Source: Larix kaempferi (lineage: Eukaryota; Streptophyta; Pinopsida; Pinales; Pinaceae). Taken from it: a stretch of DNA of 64,000 nucleotides. The notes below the pieces were generated by a model. It was not told where the DNA came from. It was given only the letters and a program-made list of their open reading frames with translations, and did not search any database. Shown here one piece after another: positions 34,631-46,624 of the stretch. The translations under genes and the position numbers were made by a program. Each line of letters begins with the position of its first letter. Positions within the stretch are counted from its first letter, which is position 1. The stretch covers positions 10,509,001 through 10,573,000 of the forward strand of contig BSBM01000092.1 of the NCBI GenBank assembly GCA_027924585.1, given 5' to 3'.

Positions 34631-35529
34631 TGTTACACCCAAAATCTACTCATCATAAGATTCAATGTATACACCCCTGAAGATACCTGGACTAAGTAAT
34701 CATCCTGGGAGGATTTGTACCCAATTGTGCTAAGTTTTGAAGGGTCATCGCAGGCTGCACACTAGCAACATGAGACATCGCACCTTGCCCCATTACAGGG
34801 TGCGACGAAGTCAGTTAGATGGCAAAAATAGCTTCTTCGAGGTCCATTTCGAAGCTTTCTGACTTGGGATCCTGTCCCTGACCTCTTGGAAGAGCTGGCA
34901 CTCGGTTCCTAAACCTTTGGAGAGATCCCTTAAGCCTCTCCTACCATCTCTCAACTTGTCCTATCCATACCCTATCCACTTAGTCCTATATAAATGAAGC
35001 TCACTCCCATCCCAAAGGGAGGAAGGCTATGGTATCTACATGCTGGTGAAATCACTCTTAGAACATCTCCACTCACCTATTGGAGAACTCATACTTCCTT
35101 GGAAGGATATGGCAATTGGCTTCGTCGGAGAAGGGCTACAATGTTAAGACTTGGTTGTAGTTCTATATCTCTATTATGTACTCCTCTTTTTGTAGTAATA
35201 CAAATGCTTTCCACCAATATTGTTCATGTGTGTAATGATATTGAGTAGTTTACTTGCTTAACTGTTTACTTAGATCTCTTATTGTATAGATGTATTTTAC
35301 TTGTTTCTCTTGTTTCTTGTCTTGACAGGTCTTGCAGCTTGGATCTGACAACCATGAGACGTGGAACAACATTCAGGAGAAAGGATTGCGAAGTGAAAGG
35401 TAAGACATCTAGTACTCGATCCTTAAATAGATCTAGGAAATGCATTTGCAGTCTGTTCTATTTGTTCTAGACTCACTTTGAGATAGGGAGATCCAACTCA
35501 CGTCCGCTCGAGTTGATTGTCCGATAACA
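34631..35529 (+). repeat. 3' LTR of element A (899 bp)
   Basis: TGTTACACCC...GATAACA, gap-free alignment with 14,941-15,839, about 50 substitutions by hand count, mostly transitions. Confidence 0.95.
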
Positions 35530-35534
35530 AGAAT
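35530..35534. repeat. Right TSD of element A (AGAAT, from GGAGC)
   Basis: Differs from the left copy by G>A, G>A and C>T. What follows (AGGTAAGCC) is exactly what follows the single GGAGC at the undisturbed site in A. Confidence 0.7.
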
Positions 35535-35641
35535 AGGTAAGCCCAAACTTCATCCAGCAACTTTCCAGTGGATTAGATTTTGTTTTTAGGTTCAATTTTT
35601 GGGTTTTTTAATGAATTCATGGAGGGTTATTGCGCCCTCGG

Positions 35642-35677
35642 CTCGTCGCAGTTTTCCCTTTCGGGAACTACGACGAG
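35642..35677 (+). other. Conserved hairpin in the antisense 5' UTR intron
   Basis: CTCGTCG (35,642-35,648) pairs with CGACGAG (35,671-35,677), with an inner AGTT/AACT stem and a short loop. In A (32,460-32,495 minus) the right arm has changed to GCGATGAG and AATT but pairing is kept through G-U wobbles. Confidence 0.55.
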
Positions 35678-35863
35678 ACCAACTCGGCGCAAGTCTTGAA
35701 TGAGTGGAGTGCGACGACATCGCACTGTATGCAAAAGTACGGTGCGACGACGGAGATACATTTCCCAAACATCAAATTAAACCCAAAAAAGGAACTTTCT
35801 ATGGTTGAAGTAGGATCTAACAGTGTTTAAATGTCCCTCTTGGCAGGTTGCTAGCAAGCCAAC

Positions 35864-37118
35864 ATGGTTTTAGAGTGGTGGGAAAGAGAACATGAAGTAG
35901 AAGATGTACAAGCTGCAAATGATCCACAATGCGTGGATGCCTTGAGGAACTACGGTTTGCTCAAGTTATTTGAGATTCAGGGGATGAGATCCCAAATCCC
36001 GTTTCTATCACACATGCTCTAGAGTTGGGATGCGGCCCAACAATATTTTGTGATTGGTGAGCACATCCTCACAATAGATGTTGAGGACATCTATTTCCTT
36101 ACTGGTTTGTCCCGGAGAGGGGACATTGTATCTCTTAATGGAACACGGGCTAGTGACCACACAGTCGATGACATGGTGTCACAGCATTGTACCGCTCTTG
36201 CTTGATCTTCCAGTGGGAACATTCCTATTAGGGATGTGGTGAGCCGCACACTGCGTACCATACTGTTTACTATTACTAGAGTGGCGGGAATCCAAGCCCC
36301 ACACATGGCCACTTGGGCTCAGATGCTTTATGCAGAGGACTGCATGTCCCCCAGGGTTTTCAATTGGTGCGAGGGTCTCCTCGCAAACATCCGAGCTCAA
36401 CTGGCCAAGTGTCGGTGGGGAGAGCTCACGCAGTTTGGTTATGGATCGACTGTGGTATCGTTCCTCTTAGAGTGGATCCATCTCTTGCATCCACAAGTAC
36501 TACTAGATGACAGGGAGCCTAGAGATCCCCACATGCTCAGATGGGATGGGGTGATGACCCGTCATGGTGGAGGACCTATCATCAGCTTTGGTACTGAGTT
36601 CTTCAACTGGCTGGAAGGCCAGTTACTCATGGTTGAGGACTTCCCATACAACGGTACAGATTTCAGAGAGGATCCTGACTTGGTGCTGCCCGAGGGTGTA
36701 GCATGGGTTGACATAGGTGAGAACAAAAAGCCTTGTACTTTTAGTTTTGCATATTTATCATTTTTTTTATGCAGTACTGACAAGTATGTAACATGTGTGT
36801 GCAAATGTGGGCCCCGTACGATCGGTAGGACTTTCCCTTCTGGCGAGGAGAGATAGAGTTGTGGAAGCAGTTGTGCCCCCATGTGATCATGTTGCCATCG
36901 AGGAGATGGAGGAGGTATACAGGAACTTGTCCCAGCTGACAGTGGAGGTTCCTGAGCCAGCGATAGATGACCTTTCGAGACCTATTCAGAGGTTTGGGGT
37001 TGGAGCATTCGTACGCTTCAATGCCTTACTCTGCAAGGTAGCGAAGACTGTGGATTGCTTCCTCACTCAGCGACAGTGGGTTGTCCGTGCTAGGGGTGGT
37101 GTACGGGTCAGGCGTTAG
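35864..37118 (+). pseudogene. Antisense gene of element B, coding part, plant-mobile-domain-like protein
   Basis: ATG at 35,864-35,866 after an acceptor TTGGCAG. Exon to 36,716, an 88-bp intron (36,717-36,804) whose acceptor reads CAA instead of CAG, then the last exon to 37,118 (TAG). Motifs match A: GEHILTIDVEDIYFLTGLS, FNWCEGLLAN, KCRWGEL, DPDLVLPEG at the exon end, and EEMEEVYRNLSQLT in the last exon. Breaks: TAG at 36,020 (CAG in A), TGA at 36,203 (CGA in A) and the lost acceptor. Its promoter and first exon are stranded at 14,803-14,940 by the insertion of element A. No function is known. The length would be about 390 residues. Confidence 0.7.
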
Positions 37119-37259
37119 GCCTGATGACACTATTATACTTGTATCGAGAGCTTTATAGGCCTCAGGTTTTGTACTACTAAAAACTACGAGGCTTCAGATT
37201 TTGTAGAGACTCACTAAAAGCCATTGTGCTTCAGATTTTGTACCAGCACTACTTTTGAA

Positions 37260-37261
<2 letters not shown>

Positions 37262-37300
<39 letters not shown>
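37262..37300. repeat. (TA)n microsatellite, about 19 units
   Basis: Pure TA run within B. The matching place in A (30,840-30,852) has only about six units. Confidence 0.95.
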
Positions 37301-37304
<4 letters not shown>

Positions 37305-37417
37305 CATTCTCGGCGATTTATACATTATGTGTTTTAAAATGATGAGTGATGTGATCTTGTTTACATGTTTTCTTATATACAGTGCATTATTTACATGTTG
37401 TGAATGCTTTTACATAT

Positions 37418-37420
37418 TAT
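37418..37420. repeat. CACTA target-site duplication, left (TAT)
   Basis: TAT here and at 55,166-55,168. The uninterrupted sequence in A (30,710-30,735, inverted) reads ...ACATATTATGAATATTATG with a single copy. Confidence 0.85.
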
Positions 37421-37435
37421 CACTACTACATATGG
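37421..37435 (+). repeat. CACTA left terminal inverted repeat
   Basis: CACTACTACATATGG, perfect match to the reverse complement of 55,151-55,165. Confidence 0.97.
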
Positions 37436-37610
37436 GCGGATTGTTCCACGAAAATTTTCCACTTTTTCAACATTCGTGGGTTAAAAAAATGTTTTTTAAC
37501 TTTTCTTTTGTCAGGGCGGAAAAATCGTGGCAATATCCACTTTTTTTAAAGTTCCAAAAATTTACTTATAATATCTAATGTAATTGACAAGTTATTGTTT
37601 TGTATGGTGT
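37436..37610 (+). repeat. CACTA left sub-terminal region
   Basis: Contains TTCCACGAAAATT, CATTCGTGG and AAATCGTGG-type motifs in both orientations, the kind of transposase-binding sub-terminal repeats usual for CACTA elements. Confidence 0.6.
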
Positions 37611-37651
37611 AGGTAAGACAATTACTTGTACCACTACAAGGATTTGTCACT

Positions 37652-40600
37652 ATGAATGAAAATGCAAGGAAGATTGCTCAATTTAGAGCTGCATTAGATG
37701 CGAGAGGAGATGGAAAATGTTATTGTCCTTGCTTTGATTGCAGGGGATTGCAAAAAAGAATACTTTTAATAGAAACAGCTGAAAGACATTGTAGGGATAA
37801 GGGGCACGCCGAAGGGGGTTATGAATATCGTCCCCTGGTAAGACTATTTTTGGGGTTCAATTTTTAATATATTCACTATAATATTCATTATGTCTGCATG
37901 AATTTTAGTAAAATGTCTTATTTTTTTACTATATGTTCTATACAGACTAATTTTTCTATGTTGTTTGTAAATTTATAGACAATGCCCCCAAAATGTCACA
38001 TTCCAGAGAGTTATTTGCCAAGTACTAGTAGAAATACTCATTCACGGCCTGACGAACTTCTACATCAGAATATTGAATATGATCAAGTAGTTATTTATGA
38101 TGATATAATGGATGTAGATAACATTAGTGACACAAATCAGGAAGATGAGATAGATAGATTGATCCAAGACACATTTCTCCAATGGATGAGGACAACCAGG
38201 ATGATAGTGATGATGTTGATCCTCTACTTGAGAAGTCACGTCAACCTCTTTATGAAGGCTCAAAAACAAATCTTTTATATGCTATATTGTTGTTATTGAA
38301 CTTGAAGGTTTTGAATGGATTATCAAACACCTGTATGACACAGATACTAAGGTATGTAATTTGTTTTTTTTATTCTTGTCTACATGTTCACAATATCTAT
38401 ATATAGAAAGGGTTGAATTTTTTCCTATATTGTTGCTATTGTTATCTAATGTGTAAAGTTTGGATGCGATATTGATGATTGATATTGTTTTCATTGATTT
38501 ATTCTTTTGAATTTTGTAGATTGTTAGGTGAATTTCTATTACCAACTTCAAATATTTTACCATGCACATATCGAGGGAAATATGTCATTATGAAAGCATT
38601 TGGTATGGAGTATCAAGCTATTGATGCATGTCCTAATGATCATATCATATACTATGGACAATATGCATTAGAAAATGAATGCCCACAATGTCAAACAAGT
38701 AGGTATCGAACTGATAAAGTGACAAAAAAGATGCCTCAAAAATTTCTTCGTTATATTTCGATAATCCCACGTTTCCAGCGGTTGTTCAGGTGTCAAATTA
38801 TATCACAGTTTATGGATTTCCATGCAAAGAACAGAAGTCACGACGATGTTCTTCTAATGCCTGCAAATGGTTCTGCATTGAGATACATCAAAGAAAAGTG
38901 GCCAATTTTTAAAGAAGGTCCTCGTAATGTTAAACTTTCTTTGGCAGCTAATGGTGTCAATCCATTTGGAGAGCTTCATTCTACCTACTCAGTGTGGCAT
39001 GTTTTTGTTATAAACAATAACCTTCCTCCTTGGATGTTAATCAAGAGAGAGCACACAATGTTGGCAATGATTGTTCCAGGTATTTAATTAATAGGTATTT
39101 TTTTAATTGAAAGTCTGATCAGTAAATATTTCATTGATTTGTTTTGTGCATGACAATTATGTCTTTTATATATAACGACATATAGGCGCTAAATATAATT
39201 AATCATGTATGTTTGACCAATTAGGCAAGTACCAGGTTAAAGATATGAACGTATATCTTGAGCCTCTTATCGATGAGTTGTTGAAGTTATGGGCTGGCGT
39301 CACTATGTATGATATTTCTAGACCAATCGGGCAAAGACAATTTCAATTCCATGGAATACTTGCATTTACAATTCATGATGCTCTCGGGTTAACACATTTT
39401 TGTGGTATGTTGTTACTTTCTTTTGTTCCTTAATATTTTATATATCTGTTGATAATATCATGCATTATTTTAAATTGTAATGCTAATTTGCTAAACCAAT
39501 TCATATATCTTGTAGGTATTCAAACCAAGGGTAAATTTGCATGTCCATTTTGCGGTCCCAAGATAAAATCTCGTCGTTCAAGGAGTTTAGCAAAGGAAGT
39601 GTTCGATGAGTATAGGCACTTTCTACCTAAGAACCATAGTTATCAAACTACAAACAAAGAAAAATTTAACGGTAAAGAAGAGAATGGAAAAAAACCACGA
39701 AGAATGACACCTCACCTATGGAAGGTGCAATATAATAGAAACCGTCAAGGTATGCCAATTTGTTTTTTTGTATTGAATTATGTTCAACACGATATGTTAT
39801 ACCATTATTGATTAATTGGTTTTAATTTGATTTTTTTGATGTTTCATGAATGTCGTTAAGGCACACGAGGAATCAAAATTTACCCGATTCAATTCAGTAG
39901 GCTGCCATACTACGAGCACCTGCAAATAGTTCATTTGTTTGACACAATGCATATCAGGAAGAACATAACAGAAATGTTATGGTGAATATTAGATGGAAGG
40001 ACTGACAAAGAAAGAATTGGAAAGATTTGTAGTGACATCCAAGAATCTAATCACGCATTGCAAAGTGTGATCATTAATTCTAATGGAGATGGCCGTCAAC
40101 AGAATATTAGTCTTCCTTGGTGCTTGACGGAGCAACAGAGCAATATTGTAAGAGAGGTCATCAAAAATATCAGGTTTCCTACGGTTTTTTCGTCAAACAT
40201 AAAGAATATCTTGACAAAAAAAAGGTGATTTTGTAGGGGTTAAAACACATGATTGGCATACATTCATTAAGGTAATCATTAGTCTATAATATATTTCATT
40301 ATCGGTATGCACTATTTTATTAATTTTATTCTCTTATCTAGAAATAAATATTAATAATTATGTGTTTTTTTATACAGTATGTTCTACCTTTGTCTCTCCC
40401 AGACGACTTTGACAACAACATAAAACATATTATTTATGTTCTTGGAAAATACATGAGGTAAGTAATGTTTTACTTGGAAAATGTACTTGGTCTGTGGTCT
40501 GTAGCAGAACTTATTGACATATAATATGTTTTTTCCGCAAATATTATATATGCCTTGACATAATGTTTTATTGCATCATTTTTAGGTGGCTTTCATCAAA

Positions 40601-42254
40601 AGAAATCCATAAAGAAGATATAAGGCATTGGAAGAGAGAAATTCCCCGACTAATCTGTGAAATCCAAAAGTATCTACCTCCAACATTTTTCAATGCATAA
40701 GAACACTACCTCATACACCAAGTTGAGGAGATTGAATTATGTGACCAGTACACACAAGGTCGATGTGGATGGTGGAGAGGCAGTTGAAGTCATTGAAGTA
40801 TTTTGTTAGACAAAGAGCATGTCCCGAGGGTTCTATGGTTGAAGGATATATGGTATATCGATGCATGGTGTACATTAGTGAATATCTACCTAAAATAGCA
40901 GAAAATATGAATGTGCCTCGCATTTGGCATCTCGACTCCATCAACAAATTTGAAGGGGAGGTCCTACTGGGGAGAGGTACATTGAGGACTGTGAAAGGTA
41001 ATTATTATTATACGTTGTTGAATTAATATGTTACACATTTATTTTTCCAATTTTATATTATCATACTGTTTTTTAACTCCTTTTAATAATTATGCATTTT
41101 CAACTATATTAAACTATGTTCCTTTAATGATGATCTAATTAATTATGAAATTGAATTGTTTTTTATCATATAGTTGGTCGAGTGTGGGATGCTTTACATT
41201 TATACATTGCAAACAACCTTGACTGGATGGAGCATTGGCTAAAAGATTGTGAAGAATTATTCGGTAGGTTATCATGGGAAGGGGTCAGTAACATGATTAA
41301 AACAGCTCATCGTCTTCGACATCAAATTCCTGACCTTACGTCGAAAAGGGAAGTTGATTTAGCCTATGGTTTAAAAGATAAAAAGGCAAGTAATTTTTTT
41401 ACCCACATTTCTTCTAGTTACTTCGATCCATTTTTCCAATTATTACATTTCCTTTGTTTAATTTTTCAATTATATTTACTAACTCCTATATGACGTTTAT
41501 TAATTCACAATGTATTTGTAACATGTTGTCAATGTTGCAGTTGAAACATCACAAGGCTATGTGGTGTAATGGTCGTAAATTTCGTATCAAAAAGTTGGAT
41601 GATAACAGCAAAACCTCAGATTGTGGGATAACCGCAGTGTTTAAGGTCACCAATGTTTCCTCTAGAAGTGATAGACATCCAAAAGAAACCGAGAATAGGT
41701 ACTATGGCTATTTGAAGGACATTCTTGAGTGTGATTTTAATTCCTTTAAAATAGTTTTGTTTGAGGTGAAGTGGTACAGGCTACGGATGCATGAACGTGA
41801 TCCTGAAAGAACAGTTATTGAGCATGCTAATGGATTTACCATGGTTAATATAAGGACATTTGAACCGGGTACAGAGCCTTATGTTCTTCCAAGTCAATGT
41901 GAGCAAGTCTACTACTCCGAGGCACCAGGTAAAGCAGGTTGGTCATACGTTGTTCGTTACGATCCAAGAGGAAGACCAGTAAAGTATAATCATGTACTAG
42001 ATGATGAAGATAATCAGGGAGAAGACGAAGATGATGATGATTCAGATCAGGCTGCAGTCGATGTGTTAGATGAAGAAGTTGAAGAGGTTGATCATGCAAA
42101 TGTAGCAGACGATGATCTCATTGACGATATGGATGACTATATTAGCGAAGATGACTTTTATGATGATGATGATGTGAATGATCCTTTCATCAATATCTAT
42201 TCAAAACCAGATCCTGATACAGATGTTGAGTTGGATGAAGAAGAAGATGAATGA
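37652..42254 (+). pseudogene. CACTA TNP2 transposase
   Basis: Multi-exon. The transposase-associated module (37,652-37,836) has CYCPCFDCR. TNP2 core runs from about 38,230, with LKVLNGLSN, IDACPNDHIIYYG, CPQCQ, NGVNPFGEL, NLPPWMLIK, MNVYLEPLIDEL and GKFACPFC, to about 40,270 (THDWHTFIK in a shifted frame). The DUF4218-like part is about 40,560-41,000 (FFNA-EHYLIHQVEEIEL, RACPEGSMVEGYM), the DUF4216-like part 41,544-41,990 (YYGYLKDILEC), then an Asp/Glu-rich tail to 42,254. Introns have clear GT...AG ends (for example 38,350/38,518 and 40,457/40,586). Breaks: frameshift near 38,180, TGA near 39,984, frameshift near 40,225, TAA near 40,698 and a frameshift near 40,745. NG replaces the usual DG before NPFG, probably the first catalytic Asp. 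Confidence 0.93.
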
Positions 42255-43249
42255 TATTTAATTGTTGAAAAGTTGAGGTACATAATGTTTATAGGTTAAA
42301 GTAAATGCACTCACATACCATATGTTCATTGTGTTGATTAACTTGGTTATATTTGAAAATTAGTTTTCTAATCTTATGTTCTACATGTGCAGAAGCGTGG
42401 GTGTTCCTTGAGGTTGTAGTGGTAATGGTTTGAATCGAACATGTGTTGATTAATCAAGACACAAAATCAAGTTATAAGATTTATGTGTTATTTTTTGGGA
42501 TATTTCAATTACTAATTAGTGGATTTGTATAATGTAAAGAAGAGTATATTTTTTTCTTAATTTTGAATAATGTATAGAATAATTAATGTACCGAATGGGG
42601 CCAACGTTGAATTTTTTTCAATGGGTGGTTGTACGGACTGGAGTTTTGCATGGTTATACTAGACACATGTAGTGACGGTATGGGAGGGTTTCTAGACTCA
42701 ATATAGGGTGGTAAATCACTTCCAATAACTCCTTTTGTTAGGATTAAACCATGGTATGTACCATATTATCCTCAATATGGTAGACACTTGCTATTGGTTA
42801 TTACTCTCAGACCTATAAAATTATTCTTTTACTATTGTTTAAAGGTTGCAAAGAGATTGGAGTTAAGGTACCATGTTGTAGGTTGCTAATTGTACACACG
42901 AGTGACAAGAAGATTCACCCCAAATTTATCTTATTTATGACTATTGTTTATCCTCTTTGTTGTTGAACATTTTGTCTATAAGATCACCGCCCCTTTGATT
43001 CATTGTTCAATTTGTTTGCACCCTTTAACACACATGAAAACTAGATCTAACATGAAATCAATGCAATGGGTGGCACAAGGAGTCCAATATAAGGTTTGAG
43101 ACCTCTCCATAAGCAATGTGCAACATAATTAGCATCAATGTCCATATCATATTTCTCCACCCCTCAAGAAAATATCACCTACTGGGGATGTTACCAATGA
43201 GTTCATATTGACATGTAGTTGGTTTCAAACAAAACACCAACAAGTCTAC

Positions 43250-43480
43250 AAACTTCCCCATAGACTACCACTCTCATGTGGGGAGCATGATTATGTAATT
43301 CTATTTATTATAGGAATCCAACCAACCAATGTGCACCAATATCAACATCCTATTACACACAAAAATGAGATGGAATAGTTCATTCATGAATTGTTGGAAA
43401 CATGTGTGATCCATATAGCTAGTACCAACCCCCACTCTCTACTCATCATGGTTCTTCATTTTAAGTTAAAATTTATTTTT
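43250..43480 (+). pseudogene. Ty3/gypsy reverse transcriptase relic (chromovirus-like N-terminus of RT)
   Basis: One frame gives HDYVILFIIGIQPTNVHQYQ, then a stop within KNEMExFIHELLETCVI and ASTNPHSLLIMVL. The spacing and residues follow the start of gypsy RT (HDHAI-PVN-RPY-, KNEIEKLV-ELL--GVI-PS-SPFSSPV-LV). No other domain is preserved, so it is old. Confidence 0.55.
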
Positions 43481-43620
43481 CAAATAAAAAAACATGACAT
43501 AAAAAATAAATATTAATCATAGTAAAATAATAATAAATAATAAATAATAAATAATTTAAATTTAAATTTAAAAAAAAACATAAAACAAAACAAACATTTG
43601 AACCTTACCTTATATGAAAC

Positions 43621-43848
43621 TTACCTCCCCTCCCGCACACGCACAACATTTGCATTTTCACCATTTTTCACTTGCGTCACTAAGCGCAGAGCCCTGAGGT
43701 TTGCTGTGAGGAGGTGAAGGAGGACTCCAAGGGGTTACCTCCCCTACCGCACATGCACAACATTTGCATTTTCACTGATTTGCACTTGCCTCAACAAGCG
43801 TAGAGCCCAAAGGTTTGCTACAAGGAGGTGAACGAGGACGCATAGGGG
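43621..43848. repeat. 114-bp tandem duplication
   Basis: TTACCTCCCCTCCCGCACAC at 43,621 and TTACCTCCCCTACCGCACAT at 43,735. The two copies stay alignable to AGGAGGTGAA-GAGGAC. Confidence 0.8.
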
Positions 43849-44924
43849 TTAAGAGGTGAAGGAGGAAACCAAGGGGTCAAGAAGTACGTAGAGGGGTCGC
43901 AGAGGTCGCCAAGAGGACACGATGTCCCCAAAATCAGTCAGTATCTTGTCATTAAACCCCATTACTCTGTCAAATTTCTCAAAAAGAGGTCATTTGGATT
44001 TAGGGATAAGGCATTTTATGTTTGATTTTTTGCAACTAATCTGAATAAATCCACCATTTGAGTTTATTTTACTATAAAATATGAAAACGAGTTGTCTTTA
44101 TTGAAAATCCAAATCCCATTGTAGTTTATGGGGGTTGTCTTACTTAATGAAAAACATGACGACACTCTTTGAACAAAATCGAATCATTTTGGGCATAAAT
44201 TATATTATAAATTGAGTTTTTCTTGTCAAATTTTGAAATTGCACTTCAAAATGAGAGGTATTTGGCCGTAAATCATCTTTTGTGTGGCTATAATTATTTT
44301 GGAGAAAACAAATTTTGATCTTGGGGTTGGATATTTTCACAATGAATCCAAGTAAAGTCCTCAACATTTTCACTATCAATAACTTTGTGGCAAGGAGGGG
44401 TTGATGTTATTTGGGAGGAATAATGGACAGAAAAAAAGGAAAAAACCTTGAAAATTGGACTTGAAACCCTTGAAAAACCAATAATAGGAAGAAAAGCAAA
44501 ACTAAATAATAACTCCAAAAATAGTAAAATGCCCTAAAAATAGTTGTTATTTAACCCTAAATAACTAAGGACAACAAAGAATGCAGAATAAAATTGTGTT
44601 GAGATACCTTATATGATAAAAAAGATAATGTAACAATTACTCCCAACTGGTATAAAGCTTGCACGTCAAAAAAACTTGTTGCTTTGATGCCCCATTTTCC
44701 CTAGATGTGTCAATGGATTCCCAACAAACATCTATGGACTCCTAAGATGTGCCAATGTGACCTCCTTTCACTCTATTTCACACAAGAAAATCATGCGATA
44801 GAGGAGAAATGCACTTTGTAGAGCTAAAATTGACCATATTCAAGTAAAAAATAGGTTTTAATAGGTTGTCATGCAAGTTTGAATAAGTTAGATTAGTGAT
44901 TGATCATAGTTAGGGCTAACCATG

Positions 44925-45000
44925 AGTCAAAATTGTGTTGAACATCAAACTCGCATTGATGGAGTCAAAATTGTGTTGAACATCAAACTCACATTGATGG
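44925..45000. repeat. 38-bp tandem duplication
   Basis: AGTCAAAATTGTGTTGAACA... starts at 44,925 and 44,963. The copies differ at one base. Confidence 0.9.
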
Positions 45001-46624
45001 AGTCAAACTTGGTCAAACTCAAGTTTGACAAAAGTCGTTCATGAAAAAAAATTTCCTACCCAATCCAAGTTAAGCTCATTATTTGGCGAGTTTGACTCAC
45101 AATCCTCATAAAATTGGTGACAATTATCATGATGCAAAAAATCGAAATTTTGATGATTCCTTCTTTTATGAACTTGATGCATTCAAAAATTAATTTTGGC
45201 CATTTTTGCCAATTTTGAACATGCAAGACAATTAAAGGAAAATTCCCTTCCTAATGAACAAATGCATTTTCAAGCTTGGGGGAGGCATGGTAACTATGTA
45301 TGATGATAGTGGAAATTCTTTTCTTTCAAAGGATTCCAACTACATGCTTGGAGGTTTGGTTTAAAAGAGGGATTCAACTATGGAAAGAGGGATTCAACCA
45401 TTGCTTGAAAATTTAGAGCGGACCCTTACTTTGAGGAAAGCCAGTTGTTGAATCCTTGAACTGAAATTTGATATGAGAAAATTTTATTTTTATCTCTCCA
45501 TGGGTGTAGTTACATATCTACAGGGATATTCAATCTGGATCGACCCTCACACTAGAAATAGAAATAGCCAATAGGGTAGTCTGAAAACCTTTCATCTGAC
45601 TTCCATACTACACATGATAATGATGGATTAAATGTTGATTTTTTTATGTTGAAGAGATGAAACTTTATCATGCTAAGCTTACTGTCAATATTATCCTCCA
45701 GCTGCCATCATATCAATAACCAAATGCACAGATCATGCTACAGGTCAACATTATTTTAGGTAGCAAAATCACCATCTTAGATCTTAATATACCCTGTAAT
45801 GTTGTAATATGATGAAGGATCTACTAGTGGTGCATTCAAAATCCGATGCCATGTTTCTACAAACACATCAATGTCATCTTTAGGACAAAAATATCCAATA
45901 GAACTAACATTGCAACAAACCCCTGTTGAAAGGTGGGCAGATCCATGTGTTGTTTTTCATTAGATGGAAGAATAAATGAATGCTTTTAAATGCCGTGTGA
46001 ATTCAGGCCTAAGATACTGATTTTTTGTGAGTCTGCAATAGTCTTTGAATATGAGTGAATGGGTTGCTTACCTAAATCGTTATCTAAGATTTCCATGCAT
46101 GCATCAGAGAGAAGTGTGGTTGAATCTGAAAATACATTCTGCTAGCTATTACAGGAGCCTATTTTTCATTAGAAAACCCATCCACATCTTGTTTTACAGC
46201 TTTAGGAGCAAGTGAATTTACCATAAATAGTTAAGAGAGAAATTTGTGGAAATTAAACCATGGGAGCATATATGAATAGGTATCTTCACCTCAACGTTCA
46301 TCTCTCTTGCTTCACAGCTTGTGCTTTTCCAGCTATCGTGAGTTATGCCTAAGTCACTAATTGTTGTGTCTGATATGCAAATTAGGCTCAGATGTGTATG
46401 ACAAATCAAATGAAGATAATGTGTTTTGATTCTAATTTCTATTGAATATTTGTAAATGTTCTAGTTTCTAAATTTTATTGGATCTATATGTCTATATTTT
46501 TAAATTTAAATATATTTTAAAAATATATATATATGAATATAAAACATGTACTTAGATATACACATAATGTCTGAAAATAGTCTTTGAAAATCAAATTTCT
46601 CATGGCCATTTGAGTGCCAAGTAG

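Larger units (their letters stand above)
14941..35529 (+). mobile_element. Element A: complete Ty3/gypsy Tat/Ogre-type retrotransposon inserted in its sibling B
   Basis: 20,589 bp between identical-length LTRs (899 bp each), or about 15.4 kb without the nested copia element. Order: 5' LTR, primer site, 2.2-kb leader, Gag, protease, RT and degenerate RNase H, integrase, second RNase H, antisense gene, 2 kb non-coding, polypurine tract, 3' LTR. The size, Arg-type primer site, loss of the first catalytic Asp in the native RNase H and presence of an extra RNase H are hallmarks of the plant Tat/Ogre lineage. The LTRs differ by about 50 substitutions with no indel by my hand count (roughly 5-6%). 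Nonsense codons and three 1-base deletions make it defective. Confidence 0.93.
42255..46624. other. CACTA interior between the two genes, no intact gene
   Basis: AT-rich. Apart from the gypsy RT relic and two small duplications listed separately I see no coding signal. Poly-A/T-rich runs occur near 43,480-43,600 and 46,490-46,530. Confidence 0.6.

Noticed and set aside
36001-37118. Reading the homologous 30.7-32.6 kb and 35.5-37.4 kb segments as two host genes
   Set aside because: Both lie between the second RNase H and the LTR in their respective elements, so they are the same element-borne antisense gene in opposite orientation.
37262-37300. TA run as a transposon target or origin
   Set aside because: Simple microsatellite expansion within B. 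A has the short form at the same place.
42255-46624. Search for a TNPA-like gene right after TNP2
   Set aside because: No coding frame with exon-like ends was found. The second gene starts only at about 46,625.
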